Shown here: piece by piece, positions 1-5,506 of the stretch
Position numbering within the stretch: position 1 is the stretch's first letter
How the letters are laid out: each line of letters opens with the position of its first letter
Source of the DNA: Moraxellaceae bacterium
Lineage (GTDB): Bacteria; Pseudomonadota; Gammaproteobacteria; Pseudomonadales; Moraxellaceae
Reading direction: 5' to 3'
Length of the DNA stretch: 7,398 nt
Assembly: GCA_030684415.1 (NCBI GenBank)
Contig: JAUXNL010000491.1
Span: 1 to 7,398 of the forward strand
The notes under the pieces: generated by a model
Told to the model about the DNA's origin: nothing
Databases searched by the model: none
Seen by the model: the letters and a program-made list of their open reading frames with translations, nothing else
Program-made: the position numbers and the translations under genes

Positions 1-40
1 AAGGCCCGATCACCACCAGCACTCTTGACTCTCTCATCAT
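1..40 (-). CDS. 5' end of a probable FAD/NAD(P)-binding oxidoreductase (partial, runs off the window)
   Basis: Only the first 13 codons are visible, reading MMRESRVLVVIGP. This is a short polar start followed by a hydrophobic beta strand leading into Gly-Pro, the way the Rossmann dinucleotide-binding motif (V-x-x-G-x-G-P-A-G) opens in flavin-dependent monooxygenases, halogenases and geranylgeranyl-reductase-like enzymes. The first ATG lies two bases after the stop codon of the upstream kinase gene, so it is almost certainly the next gene of the same operon; a second ATG immediately follows and could be the real start. The GxG motif itself is cut by the window edge, so the family is inferred from a strand plus one glycine and cannot be refined. 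Confidence 0.5.
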   Translation of the reverse strand, partial: MMRESRVLVVIGP

Positions 41-42
41 CG

Positions 43-675
43 TCACACCAAAAGAGCAGCATCAATGGAGAGCGCGGCCAGAACCGGCACCAGAAAGTTG
101 TCTGTCCCTTCGCTGGAAATCGCCTCGACGGCCGTCAACCCCAACGAAATAAGGACGGCCAAACCGACCGCTCTTGCGCTAACGGCCTCCAGAATCACGA
201 GGCTGACCAGACAAATCAACAGGCAGCTGCCGAGAAAGGCGGCACTGCCCACGTAGCTCTTGGTGTGGCCGACAAACACATGGTGCTCCGCGCCATACCG
301 CTGCCCGACAAGGCTGGCCAGGGTGTCGGAAAGTCCGAGAATGACGTAGGCCAACAGAAATGCCTGATAGCCCACCTCTGCCAACGCTAACGCCAGAACG
401 GACAGCGCCATCATGATCTCGCCATAGGATGTTCGCTCGACCGAGAGAATGGAGCGCAGCAACACTGTGCGCCGCAGCAAGAGCAACGTGGCTGCCGACA
501 AGAGGGCAACACCGACCATGTCGTGATAGCCAAGACCGAAGAGGGGAAACGCGGAAATCACCGCACACGCCAACACATGCACGGACTTTCTGCAGTACTC
601 CGTGCGCATGCCGAGGCGCAACAAGATGTCACCCACGACGAAACAGAGCGATATGCTCATCAGGAAAAGCATCAT
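43..675 (-). CDS. Dolichol/phytol-kinase-like integral membrane protein (CTP-dependent lipid alcohol kinase / cytidylyltransferase superfamily)
   Basis: A 210-residue, strongly hydrophobic protein with about six or seven predicted membrane segments. It carries the marks of the SEC59/VTE5/FOLK group, which phosphorylates long-chain isoprenoid alcohols (dolichol, phytol, farnesol) with a nucleoside triphosphate, usually CTP: R-K-S-V-H at residues 29-33, R-T-S-Y-G-E at 81-86, L-S-D-T-L-A-x3-G-x2-Y-G at 115-128, T-K-S-Y-x-G-S-A-A-F at 138-147, and E-A-I-S-x2-G-T-D-N-F-x2-P at 184-197. I chose the ATG at 675 because it overlaps the GH3 stop codon (ATGA), implying translational coupling; the open frame extends to 741, but that extension is charged, Gly/Ala-rich and overlaps GH3. 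Bacterial relatives are often labelled phosphatidate cytidylyltransferase or phytol kinase. The substrate is unknown; the operon suggests a lipid or prenyl alcohol made alongside the GH3 reaction. The family call is firm, the exact reaction is not. Confidence 0.85.
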   Translation of the reverse strand: MMLFLMSISLCFVVGDILLRLGMRTEYCRKSVHVLACAVISAFPLFGLGYHDMVGVALLSAATLLLLRRTVLLRSILSVERTSYGEIMMALSVLALALAEVGYQAFLLAYVILGLSDTLASLVGQRYGAEHHVFVGHTKSYVGSAAFLGSCLLICLVSLVILEAVSARAVGLAVLISLGLTAVEAISSEGTDNFLVPVLAALSIDAALLV

Positions 676-2237
676 GCGGGGCAAACCACTCTGTCTTTGG
701 CCTGCGGCGGCCGCAAGCCCGCCTCGACCCGCCCTTTCCATTGGGAATGAAAATGGCCGGTGAGAACTTGCCTCACCGCCTTTAGCTGATAGGGCGCTCG
801 GCCTGGAAAGCTGAGAAAGTCCTGCCTGATTCGCGCGGATAACCGCGTAATTTCCTCTGCACTTTTGGGTTGGTGCAACTCCAGCAGTAATGTCAGGCTT
901 CCACCTGAGCTTTCTTCGAAAGTGAAATTGACCAGATCGAGGTCATAGGCATAAGCCACCTGTTCCATGAAGCGCAGCAAGACGCCTTCGGGCGCGCCCC
1001 CTGGCTTGTAGCGCCCGCGATAGGCCACGGTTGGCACTCCCTCCAGATAGCCCGTCACTTCAAGAACATCGCCCAGGACATAGCGGTAAAAGCCGGACTG
1101 CTGTGTCACGACGACCGCATATTGCCCACCGATCTTGAGCTCATGCAGTAAAAGGGGTGTCTGGCTCTCGCCCTTTTGCACATCGAGGAACTCATAGAAA
1201 ACAGCGTTGTACGGCATGACGCCGCGCACACCTTCGTGGACAAGATGCACGGCCAGTGGTGCCTCTGATGCGGCCAGTGGGGCCGGCAAGATACGCACAT
1301 CGTCACCAAACAGATCGGCGACTCGATCCAGATAAAAGCCCGAGATGCCTTCATCCCAGCAGATGATTCGCCGCATGCCAGACCAGAGATGGCGAGGCAA
1401 CAAACGCCCCTGCTCGCGCCGCAGTTGCCGTATGCGGCTGGCTAGCGTGAGGTTGGGAGCGGCGATCCGCTTCCCCGCAAAAGTGCCTGTCTCCAGCTCT
1501 TCCACCAGACGGTCGGCATAGTCCTCCAGCAGCCGGGGCAGTGCGGCGATAATAGCCGGATTGATACCGACCAACTGCGTTACCTCGTATTCGCAGGCAA
1601 CGCGCAGGCGGTAATACAGCCGATCAAGGTCTTGCCCGATATCGGCGGGCACCACCGCCCAAGGGGCCGTGGTGCCCGGCTCGGCAAACACGGGGCTGTC
1701 GAACTCCTGCGCAAGGTTCAGCTGACTCATGCCAACATGCGTATGGCCATTGCCCAGTACCGGCTTTTCGCGCAAAGGGTCCCACTTGAAATTGAGCGTA
1801 CGCGCTCCCTGCTCCAACCAGTCAGGGTACAAAGACATCGCGCCATGAAGATAGGTCATGAAGAAAGGATTGAAGGCATCGGAAAAGTACTCGCGCGTAA
1901 CGGGAATGACCTTGGCCGCGCCGGTGCTGCCACTACTGGAGATGTATTGGAATACCTCCGCCTCACACAGGACATTCTTTTCATTGGCGACGAGGCGATC
2001 GACATACGGCTTGAAATCTTCATAGCGACGCAGGGGAACCCGCTGCCGGAAGCTGGCAATGTCGTGCACCGCACTCATGTCATGCTCCGCACCGAATGCC
2101 GACCGCACGCCTGACCTCACCATTTTCTGCAGCAGCAATGCCTGCGCAGACTCAGCCCCTTTCAACCCCCTGCAGAATGATTCGTATGCCGCTTTGCAGG
2201 CCAGTTGTTGATTGCTCAAAAATCGGTCCTCGTGCAT
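672..2237 (-). CDS. GH3-family acyl-adenylating enzyme (bacterial GH3 auxin-responsive-promoter protein homologue)
   Basis: A 521-residue protein of the GH3 fold, within the ANL adenylating group. Plant members activate carboxylic acids such as jasmonate or indole-acetate with ATP and join them to amino acids. Visible motifs: the phosphate-binding loop S-S-S-G-S-T-G-A-A-K-V-I-P at 100-112; the second ATP motif L-A-A-S-E-A-P-L at 321-328; and Y-R-Y-V-L-G-D-V-L-E-V-T-G-Y at 384-397, equivalent to the GH3 YRxGDVxxVxGF block. The hinge after it reads R-G-R-Y-K-P-G-G-A-P-E-G-V (407-419) and lacks the usual Glu-Lys pair (see findings). The frame opens at a TTG (2255), but I prefer the ATG at 2237, six codons in; neither has a strong Shine-Dalgarno. 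It starts 68 bp after luxI with no convincing terminator between, so it should be co-transcribed with luxI. Its substrate and acceptor (amino acid, amine, CoA or carrier) cannot be told from sequence. Confidence 0.88.
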   Translation of the reverse strand: MHEDRFLSNQQLACKAAYESFCRGLKGAESAQALLLQKMVRSGVRSAFGAEHDMSAVHDIASFRQRVPLRRYEDFKPYVDRLVANEKNVLCEAEVFQYISSSGSTGAAKVIPVTREYFSDAFNPFFMTYLHGAMSLYPDWLEQGARTLNFKWDPLREKPVLGNGHTHVGMSQLNLAQEFDSPVFAEPGTTAPWAVVPADIGQDLDRLYYRLRVACEYEVTQLVGINPAIIAALPRLLEDYADRLVEELETGTFAGKRIAAPNLTLASRIRQLRREQGRLLPRHLWSGMRRIICWDEGISGFYLDRVADLFGDDVRILPAPLAASEAPLAVHLVHEGVRGVMPYNAVFYEFLDVQKGESQTPLLLHELKIGGQYAVVVTQQSGFYRYVLGDVLEVTGYLEGVPTVAYRGRYKPGGAPEGVLLRFMEQVAYAYDLDLVNFTFEESSGGSLTLLLELHQPKSAEEITRLSARIRQDFLSFPGRAPYQLKAVRQVLTGHFHSQWKGRVEAGLRPPQAKDRVVCPA

Positions 2238-2305
2238 TTCCGTCTGACGTTGCAACCGCCTGAACTGAGGCCGTCGATTTCATGAACGATGCGGCAAGGG
2301 CCGTG

Positions 2306-2869
2306 TCAGCCTTCGACAAGATCGATCCAGCAAGCAAAAATGGGGTATTTGCCGGCGATCAGCATCGGCGGCCCGGCACGGTGCATGCTGAAGCCTGCTC
2401 GACTCAGGAGACGCTCGATGCCCAAGGGCGAAACCGTGATCAGCCGCTTGGCACCTTTGCTTTTTGCAACCTTGATGGATTCACGCAACAGCTTGATCGC
2501 CAGATCAGAAGAGAATTGACGGTTTGTAGTGCCAGATGGGTTATTGAGGTCGACCGCGGCAAATCGGGAAAGCTCCCAAATGTCCGGGGAGTTGGGGGCA
2601 GGTGCACCATTCAATAATTGCGGAAAGACTTCAGAGAGCAGATAGCTTTGCGTGGTCGGGAGCAGGCGGGCACAGCCCTGAATCCGCTCCTCATTGTCTT
2701 GAGCCACCACATAGACCGTATCCGGCCTGTCAAACTGGTCGAGCTCCAGGCCGTCATGACAATCGAGTTCCCAGCCCAACTTTTCAACAAAAACATGGTG
2801 TCTGTAACTGGAAACGCGAGCAAAAACTCCTTCCGGTAAATTTACCGTATTCCCTGCAATTATCTGCAT
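2306..2869 (-). CDS. luxI: LuxI-type acyl-homoserine-lactone synthase
   Basis: A 187-residue autoinducer synthase that makes AHL signals from S-adenosylmethionine and an acyl-ACP (acyl-CoA in some members). The invariant family residues are all present: R23, F27, W33, D44, D47, R68, F82, E99 and R102, in the blocks Y-R-H-H-V-F-V-E-K-L-G-W, D-Q-F-D-R-x-D-T-V-Y-V, G-C-A-R-L-L-P-T-T and W-E-L-S-R-F-A. The C-terminus (H-R-A-G-P-P ... A-C-W-I-D) resembles Burkholderia CepI. Thr145 in L-I-T-V-S lies about where a threonine is associated with 3-oxo-acyl products, whereas CepI (octanoyl-HSL) has Gly; this is a weak hint at chain chemistry. The open frame extends to 2902, but the ATG at 2869 matches family N-termini and has AGGGG six bases upstream. 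A lux box lies about 76 bp upstream, so the gene is expected to be autoinduced. It is followed by GH3. Confidence 0.97.
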   Translation of the reverse strand: MQIIAGNTVNLPEGVFARVSSYRHHVFVEKLGWELDCHDGLELDQFDRPDTVYVVAQDNEERIQGCARLLPTTQSYLLSEVFPQLLNGAPAPNSPDIWELSRFAAVDLNNPSGTTNRQFSSDLAIKLLRESIKVAKSKGAKRLITVSPLGIERLLSRAGFSMHRAGPPMLIAGKYPIFACWIDLVEG

Positions 2870-2870
2870 G

Positions 2871-2910
2871 ATCCGCCCCTGGATAAGCATCCTGAAAACC
2901 ACGGGCGGAT
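2871..2910 (-). promoter_or_regulatory. Inverted repeat able to sequester the luxI ribosome-binding site
   Basis: On the coding strand ATCCGCCC (2910-2903) is perfectly complementary to GGGCGGAT (2878-2871), which includes part of the Shine-Dalgarno and ends one base before the ATG. The 24-base loop contains a second small inverted repeat, GGAT-GCTT-ATCC (2892-2881). In RNA with both arms, the eight-pair, GC-rich stem would occlude ribosome entry. The pairing is read directly from the sequence; the regulatory role is inference. The 5' arm lies at or just before the start site predicted from the lux box and -10, so LuxR-driven transcripts may lack it. Confidence 0.5.
2876..2880 (-). promoter_or_regulatory. 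luxI Shine-Dalgarno (AGGGG)
   Basis: AGGGG lies six bases upstream of the luxI ATG at 2869 and decides that start over the in-frame ATG at 2890 and the GTG at 2902. Its last three G residues fall inside the 3' arm of the inverted repeat at 2871-2910, so they would be paired in transcripts that include both arms. Confidence 0.75.
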
Positions 2911-2914
2911 TTCA
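2909..2914 (-). promoter_or_regulatory. Probable -10 element of the luxI promoter
   Basis: TGAAAT (2914 to 2909) matches four of six bases of the sigma-70 -10 consensus. It would place the transcription start near 2903-2902, putting the lux box centre (2945.5) at about -42.5, the usual position when a LuxR-type activator replaces a -35. The hexamer at the -35 position (TAGTCC, 2937-2932) is poor, as expected for an activator-dependent promoter. Confidence 0.45.
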
Positions 2915-2920
2915 CGTGAA
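2911..2920. repeat. 10-bp perfect palindrome overlapping the luxI -10 region
   Basis: TTCACGTGAA is self-complementary across all ten bases and overlaps the proposed -10, about 30 bp from the lux-box centre. It could be a second operator used for repression, or simply chance; I recognise no specific regulator for it. Confidence 0.35.
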
Positions 2921-2937
2921 TCACTAAGGGGGGACTA

Positions 2938-2953
2938 CTGACAACCTTGTCAG
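2938..2953. promoter_or_regulatory. lux box (LuxR-AHL operator) for the luxI operon
   Basis: CTGACAACCTTGTCAG is a 16-bp dyad with perfect 7-bp arms (CTGACAA/TTGTCAG) around a 2-bp centre, the classic LuxR-family operator architecture with CTG...CAG ends. It sits one base after the rsaM stop codon and 68 bp beyond the base preceding the luxI ATG. With the -10 at 2914-2909 it is centred near -42.5. No comparable dyad was found upstream of luxR or rsaM, so among the visible genes LuxR control appears focused on luxI and what follows it. Confidence 0.85.
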
Positions 2954-2954
2954 G

Positions 2955-3374
2955 TCATGAGGCGGCGGACAAATTGACATGGCTCATGATCTGCTCATGC
3001 CAAGGGCGATGATCGATGAAATGCTCCAGCAACCGTAATGTGCCGATCGGCCCCACATCGGTACGTGCCAGGTCGACAAACATGAGATTACTGCGGGGGG
3101 AGTTTATTCTGACGCAGAGCGGGCTCTGCCGCGTGACCAGGATTTGCCAATCCCAACCGAGCGTAATGACCGGATGGGCGTGACTGAGCCACTCGGTGTA
3201 ACCGCCGACATGGTTGCTGCATACGCTATCAGGTAGACCTGTGGCCTTGTCCTCATCCAGTCCCGACATCAGATGAAACAGCGGTACCGTGAGGAATGCA
3301 TCGAAGGTCATGCGGACATAACCGTCATCATCTGGTCGCGCTAGCGCATGACCAGGGACTAGTATCATTGACAT
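2955..3374 (-). CDS. rsaM: RsaM-like quorum-sensing modulator (DUF4902-type)
   Basis: A 139-residue soluble protein with no signal peptide or membrane segment. I assign it to the RsaM family from its position between luxR and luxI and from the blocks V-P-G-H-A-L-A-R near the N-terminus, D-x-D-G-Y-V-R-M-T-F-D-A-F-L, F-H-L-M-S-G, G-Y-T-E-W-L-S and I-T-L-G-W-D-W. RsaM proteins in Pseudomonas fuscovaginae and Burkholderia restrain or balance AHL production; they lack a known DNA-binding domain and their mechanism is unsettled. Two in-frame ATGs (3374 and 3368) compete; the first is used here, and neither has a clear Shine-Dalgarno, the leader being AT-rich. The gene is 120 bp after luxR and 85 bp before luxI on the same strand. 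An independent promoter is uncertain. Confidence 0.82.
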   Translation of the reverse strand: MSMILVPGHALARPDDDGYVRMTFDAFLTVPLFHLMSGLDEDKATGLPDSVCSNHVGGYTEWLSHAHPVITLGWDWQILVTRQSPLCVRINSPRSNLMFVDLARTDVGPIGTLRLLEHFIDHRPWHEQIMSHVNLSAAS

Positions 3375-3448
3375 GGCATTAAGTAATTTTTATTCCACGA
3401 TGCCGCCGAGACTACAACTGGCGAACAAGGGTGGCCATTGTCAATTAT

Positions 3449-3490
3449 GGCAGGTGGCTAGAAGGCACTTGAAACTGATAGTGACCTGCC
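3449..3490 (-). repeat. Inverted repeat just downstream of luxR
   Basis: On the coding strand GGCAGGT (3490-3484) pairs perfectly with ACCTGCC (3455-3449) across a 28-base gap, which holds a smaller CACT...AGTG pairing. It begins four bases after the luxR stop codon. It has no following T-run, so it is not a textbook intrinsic terminator; it may be a 3'-end stabilising or attenuating structure, or chance. The luxR-rsaM spacer is otherwise unremarkable. Confidence 0.35.
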
Positions 3491-3494
3491 CAGG

Positions 3495-4205
3495 CTAGAT
3501 GATACCGACCAATGCGGCCCTGATCGCTGCGGCCGTCTTGTTGCTGGTGCCCAGCTTGGCCACGATATTATTGATATGGAAATTCACGGTGCGTTCCGTG
3601 ATGTTGAGGATATTGGAGATCTCACCTGAGGTCTTGCCCTCGGCGGTCCATCTCAGAACCGTAATCTCCCGATTGGTCAGCTCTATTTCCGATGCCGGGT
3701 TCATCCGCGCGCCGAGCAGGCGCGCCATGCTGGCATGTGCAATCTGGGTCAGCCACAGCATGCGCAGGCCTTTGTCTTCGAGCTCGTTCTGGGCCAGCGA
3801 TTCATGCGAGCGTGCCAGCGTCAGCATGCTGCTGATGCCTCGCGCATCGCGACAGGATTGTGCCCAGCCATGATGCAAGCCGAATGACTTGGCTTCTTCC
3901 CAGAATTCGCGTGCCCCACCAAAGACTTCCTCGGTCCAGACCAGCGGCAACACAGACTGCATCCCATGCTTGACCGTCGGATCAATCGTCACGTAGCCGT
4001 TATCCTGATAGCGCTCGTGCCACGCCTTGGGATAGTTGCCGAACATGACGGTCTTGGGAGCGGAAATGGGTAAGGGCATACGCATGCCAAAGGCGCAGAA
4101 ATCAAAACCTAATTTGCTGGCCGTTGCGGCCAGTGCACTGAAAACCTCGACGTCACTACTGCAATGCTCCAGCGTGGCGAGCTGGTCTTCCTGCCAATTC
4201 TTCAT
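3495..4205 (-). CDS. luxR: LuxR-type AHL-responsive transcriptional regulator
   Basis: A 236-residue protein with an N-terminal autoinducer-binding domain (about 20-165) and a C-terminal LuxR helix-turn-helix (about 172-232). The canonical ligand-pocket residues are all present: W62, Y66, D75, P76, W90 and G113 (TraR W57, Y61, D70, P71, W85, G113). The DNA-binding domain has the conserved E180, L184 and G190 and the recognition block T-E-R-T-V-N-F-H-I-N-N-I-V-A-K-L. All nine family-defining positions are kept, so this should be a genuine AHL receptor and not an orphan with a changed ligand. The ATG at 4205 is supported by AAGGGAG six bases upstream. The N-terminus is close in length to CepR-type receptors. 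It is transcribed in tandem with rsaM and luxI; the likely partner signal is the product of the luxI at 2869-2306 and the likely target is the lux box at 2938-2953. Confidence 0.97.
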   Translation of the reverse strand: MKNWQEDQLATLEHCSSDVEVFSALAATASKLGFDFCAFGMRMPLPISAPKTVMFGNYPKAWHERYQDNGYVTIDPTVKHGMQSVLPLVWTEEVFGGAREFWEEAKSFGLHHGWAQSCRDARGISSMLTLARSHESLAQNELEDKGLRMLWLTQIAHASMARLLGARMNPASEIELTNREITVLRWTAEGKTSGEISNILNITERTVNFHINNIVAKLGTSNKTAAAIRAALVGII

Positions 4206-4447
4206 GACTCACTCCCTTGATGACACAACTTCAGTGCCAACACTTCCCTGCTTAACCATCATGGCCATCCGCAATGCCGTTCTACAGGCGTCCGATAGGC
4301 CACTCCTGCCTTTCTTTGAACACGCAATCGGCATACCAACCACGCCCGAGAAAGCGGCCCTATCGACAGGAGCCACACTCGCTCTTGAATACCGGGCCAG
4401 TCTGTCAGCTACGTGAGCTCTTTTGAATCCCCATGGCCACAATCATG

Positions 4448-4460
4448 GCGAAGTCTTCGC
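4448..4460. repeat. Perfect palindrome GCGAAG-T-CTTCGC
   Basis: Two 6-bp arms flank a single central base. It lies about 243 bp upstream of the luxR start codon and one base from a second perfect palindrome, so it may be one half of a compound operator. As RNA, the 1-base loop would be strained, which favours a DNA-level role if it has one. Confidence 0.45.
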
Positions 4461-4461
4461 G

Positions 4462-4476
4462 GTCATGAATCATGAC
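4462..4476. repeat. Perfect palindrome GTCATGA-A-TCATGAC
   Basis: Two 7-bp arms around one central base, 257 bp upstream of the luxR ATG. The tetramer TGAC then recurs twice more at 4482-4485 and 4490-4493. The shape suits a dimeric regulator, but I do not recognise the motif. It is placed to act on luxR or, less likely, on the 3' end of the transferase operon. Confidence 0.5.
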
Positions 4477-4768
4477 TATCGTGACAAGTTGACGGCTCAC
4501 GCAGCGCAGAACGCAGGTAAAACTAACCGAGAATGCCTGCAAGAACAAAGAATGGCCGGCAGTGGCAAGAGCCTGCACGCAGGGAAATGGCGCGAGAAGG
4601 CGCTTGGAGAGGGAGTGCGAGAGTCGCGCCTGCAGCGCTTGACTGAGGCCGGAGGGCAGCCGTTATCGCAGGCGACACTCGAGGCGGCATCTAGGAGCAG
4701 GTCGATTGCCTATGCCGTGACGTGGGAGTCCGGCCTCACACGGCCCGGGCTTCGCGTTACAGCTCGCA

Positions 4769-5506
4769 TCACGTGCGAAAGAGGAAGTCCGGTACGGCGC
4801 TAGCCAGACAAGCCTCATCAGTGCCATTGATCAATCCGGACGCCGGCAAGAAACACAGCCTCGGGCGCCTGGCAGAAAAACATCTTATGGCGAGAGAGAG
4901 AACGTAGCCGGCGCTGGCATGACAAGCGAAGTGCCAGTCGCCCTCGGCGTCTGCATTCCCGGGCGCGGCACTCAGGCGGGGCGTGGTGTCGGAAATATCA
5001 AACCCGATGTCTGCCAGAGGCAGAGCCAAGCCCTGACCACAGGCTTTCGCATAGGCTTCTTTCAGCGTCCAGAGCTTGTAGAAGGGCTCCGCTTCTACCG
5101 TGCCAGCCAGTAACTCACGCTCTGATGCGGAACAGTAATTCTCGGCTAGCGCAGGCATGTCGACATTGCCGCCCCGCCACTCGATATCAATCCCCAGTTG
5201 CAGGGCGCGCGAAACCGCACAAACAATCAGTCCCCCCGCATGTGACACATTGAAAACCAGATCCGTTGCAGTAGCGAGAAAGGGCTTGCCCTCCGGTGAT
5301 ACGGCAATTTCAAGATGCCGTGGCTCAAGACCGATATAGCGCGACAACACACAACGGATCAGGGTTTTACTGACACCGTATTGCTGCCGAGCGGCGGCTG
5401 TCCGGAACGCCTGCTCACGACGGCGCTCTTCCTGCGTCAGGACAACACTGGCCAGTGCCGCGCCGGCTGTCAGGTCTGCCCACCAGACATCAACCGTCGT
5501 TGTCAC
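4769..5506 (-). CDS. Sfp-type 4'-phosphopantetheinyl transferase
   Basis: A 245-residue enzyme that moves phosphopantetheine from coenzyme A to a serine of acyl- or peptidyl-carrier proteins, activating polyketide, fatty-acid or nonribosomal assembly lines. Signature blocks: P-E-G-K-P-F at 71-76, F-N-V-S-H-A-G-G at 85-92, L-G-I-D-I-E at 104-109 (magnesium-binding D107 and E109) and F-Y-K-L-W-T-L-K-E-A-Y-A-K at 142-154 (E150 as third metal ligand, K154 conserved). Length fits the Sfp/EntD/PcpS group and not the short AcpS type. The frame is open to 5731, but I place the start at the GTG at 5506: it overlaps the RND stop codon as GTGA, and family N-termini begin at this V-x-V-W-W region. The upstream extension is antisense-like and overlaps RND. 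Coupling to RND points to joint production and export of one metabolite. The carrier protein is not in the window. Confidence 0.93.
   Translation of the reverse strand: MTTTVDVWWADLTAGAALASVVLTQEERRREQAFRTAAARQQYGVSKTLIRCVLSRYIGLEPRHLEIAVSPEGKPFLATATDLVFNVSHAGGLIVCAVSRALQLGIDIEWRGGNVDMPALAENYCSASERELLAGTVEAEPFYKLWTLKEAYAKACGQGLALPLADIGFDISDTTPRLSAAPGNADAEGDWHFACHASAGYVLSLAIRCFSARRPRLCFLPASGLINGTDEACLASAVPDFLFRT

Larger units (their letters stand above)
4206..4768. other. 563-bp intergenic region upstream of luxR
   Basis: No gene is supportable here. Open frames exist on both strands (for example plus 4423-4803 and minus 4442-4209), but they lack recognisable domains, good starts or protein-like composition, and the longer one runs into the antisense of the transferase gene. 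The segment holds the 3' flank of the transferase, two adjacent perfect palindromes (4448-4476) and the luxR Shine-Dalgarno. I see no lux box, no strong sigma-70 promoter, no T-tract terminator and no tRNA-like fold. The luxR promoter must lie here or upstream, but I cannot place it. Confidence 0.6.

Noticed and set aside
676..741. N-terminal extension of the lipid-kinase frame
   Set aside because: It overlaps the GH3 C-terminal codons in a second frame and is Gly/Ala/Arg-rich; the ATG at 675 with ATGA coupling starts right at the first membrane segment.
2238..2305. Possible terminator between luxI and GH3
   Set aside because: Only short GGCC-type pairings and no T-tract; read-through is more likely.
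3416..3444. Perfect TTGACA -35 hexamer (3444-3439) upstream of rsaM
   Set aside because: No acceptable -10 hexamer lies 16-18 bp downstream (CCAGTT at 17 bp), so I do not call a promoter.
4224..4239. Sigma-54-like TGGCAC-N5-TTGTG upstream of luxR
   Set aside because: The -12 element has GT in place of the near-invariant GC, and the implied start site would fall inside the luxR Shine-Dalgarno, leaving no usable leader.
4395..4410. Lux-box-like half site (CTGTCAG, with CCAGT nearby) upstream of luxR
   Set aside because: Only one half matches; the other side is not symmetrical at the required spacing, unlike the 7-2-7 dyad before luxI.
4423..4803. 126-codon plus-strand open frame in the luxR upstream region
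   Set aside because: It starts at a TTG without a ribosome-binding site, shows no domain, and its end overlaps the antisense of the phosphopantetheinyl transferase gene; most likely a chance frame.
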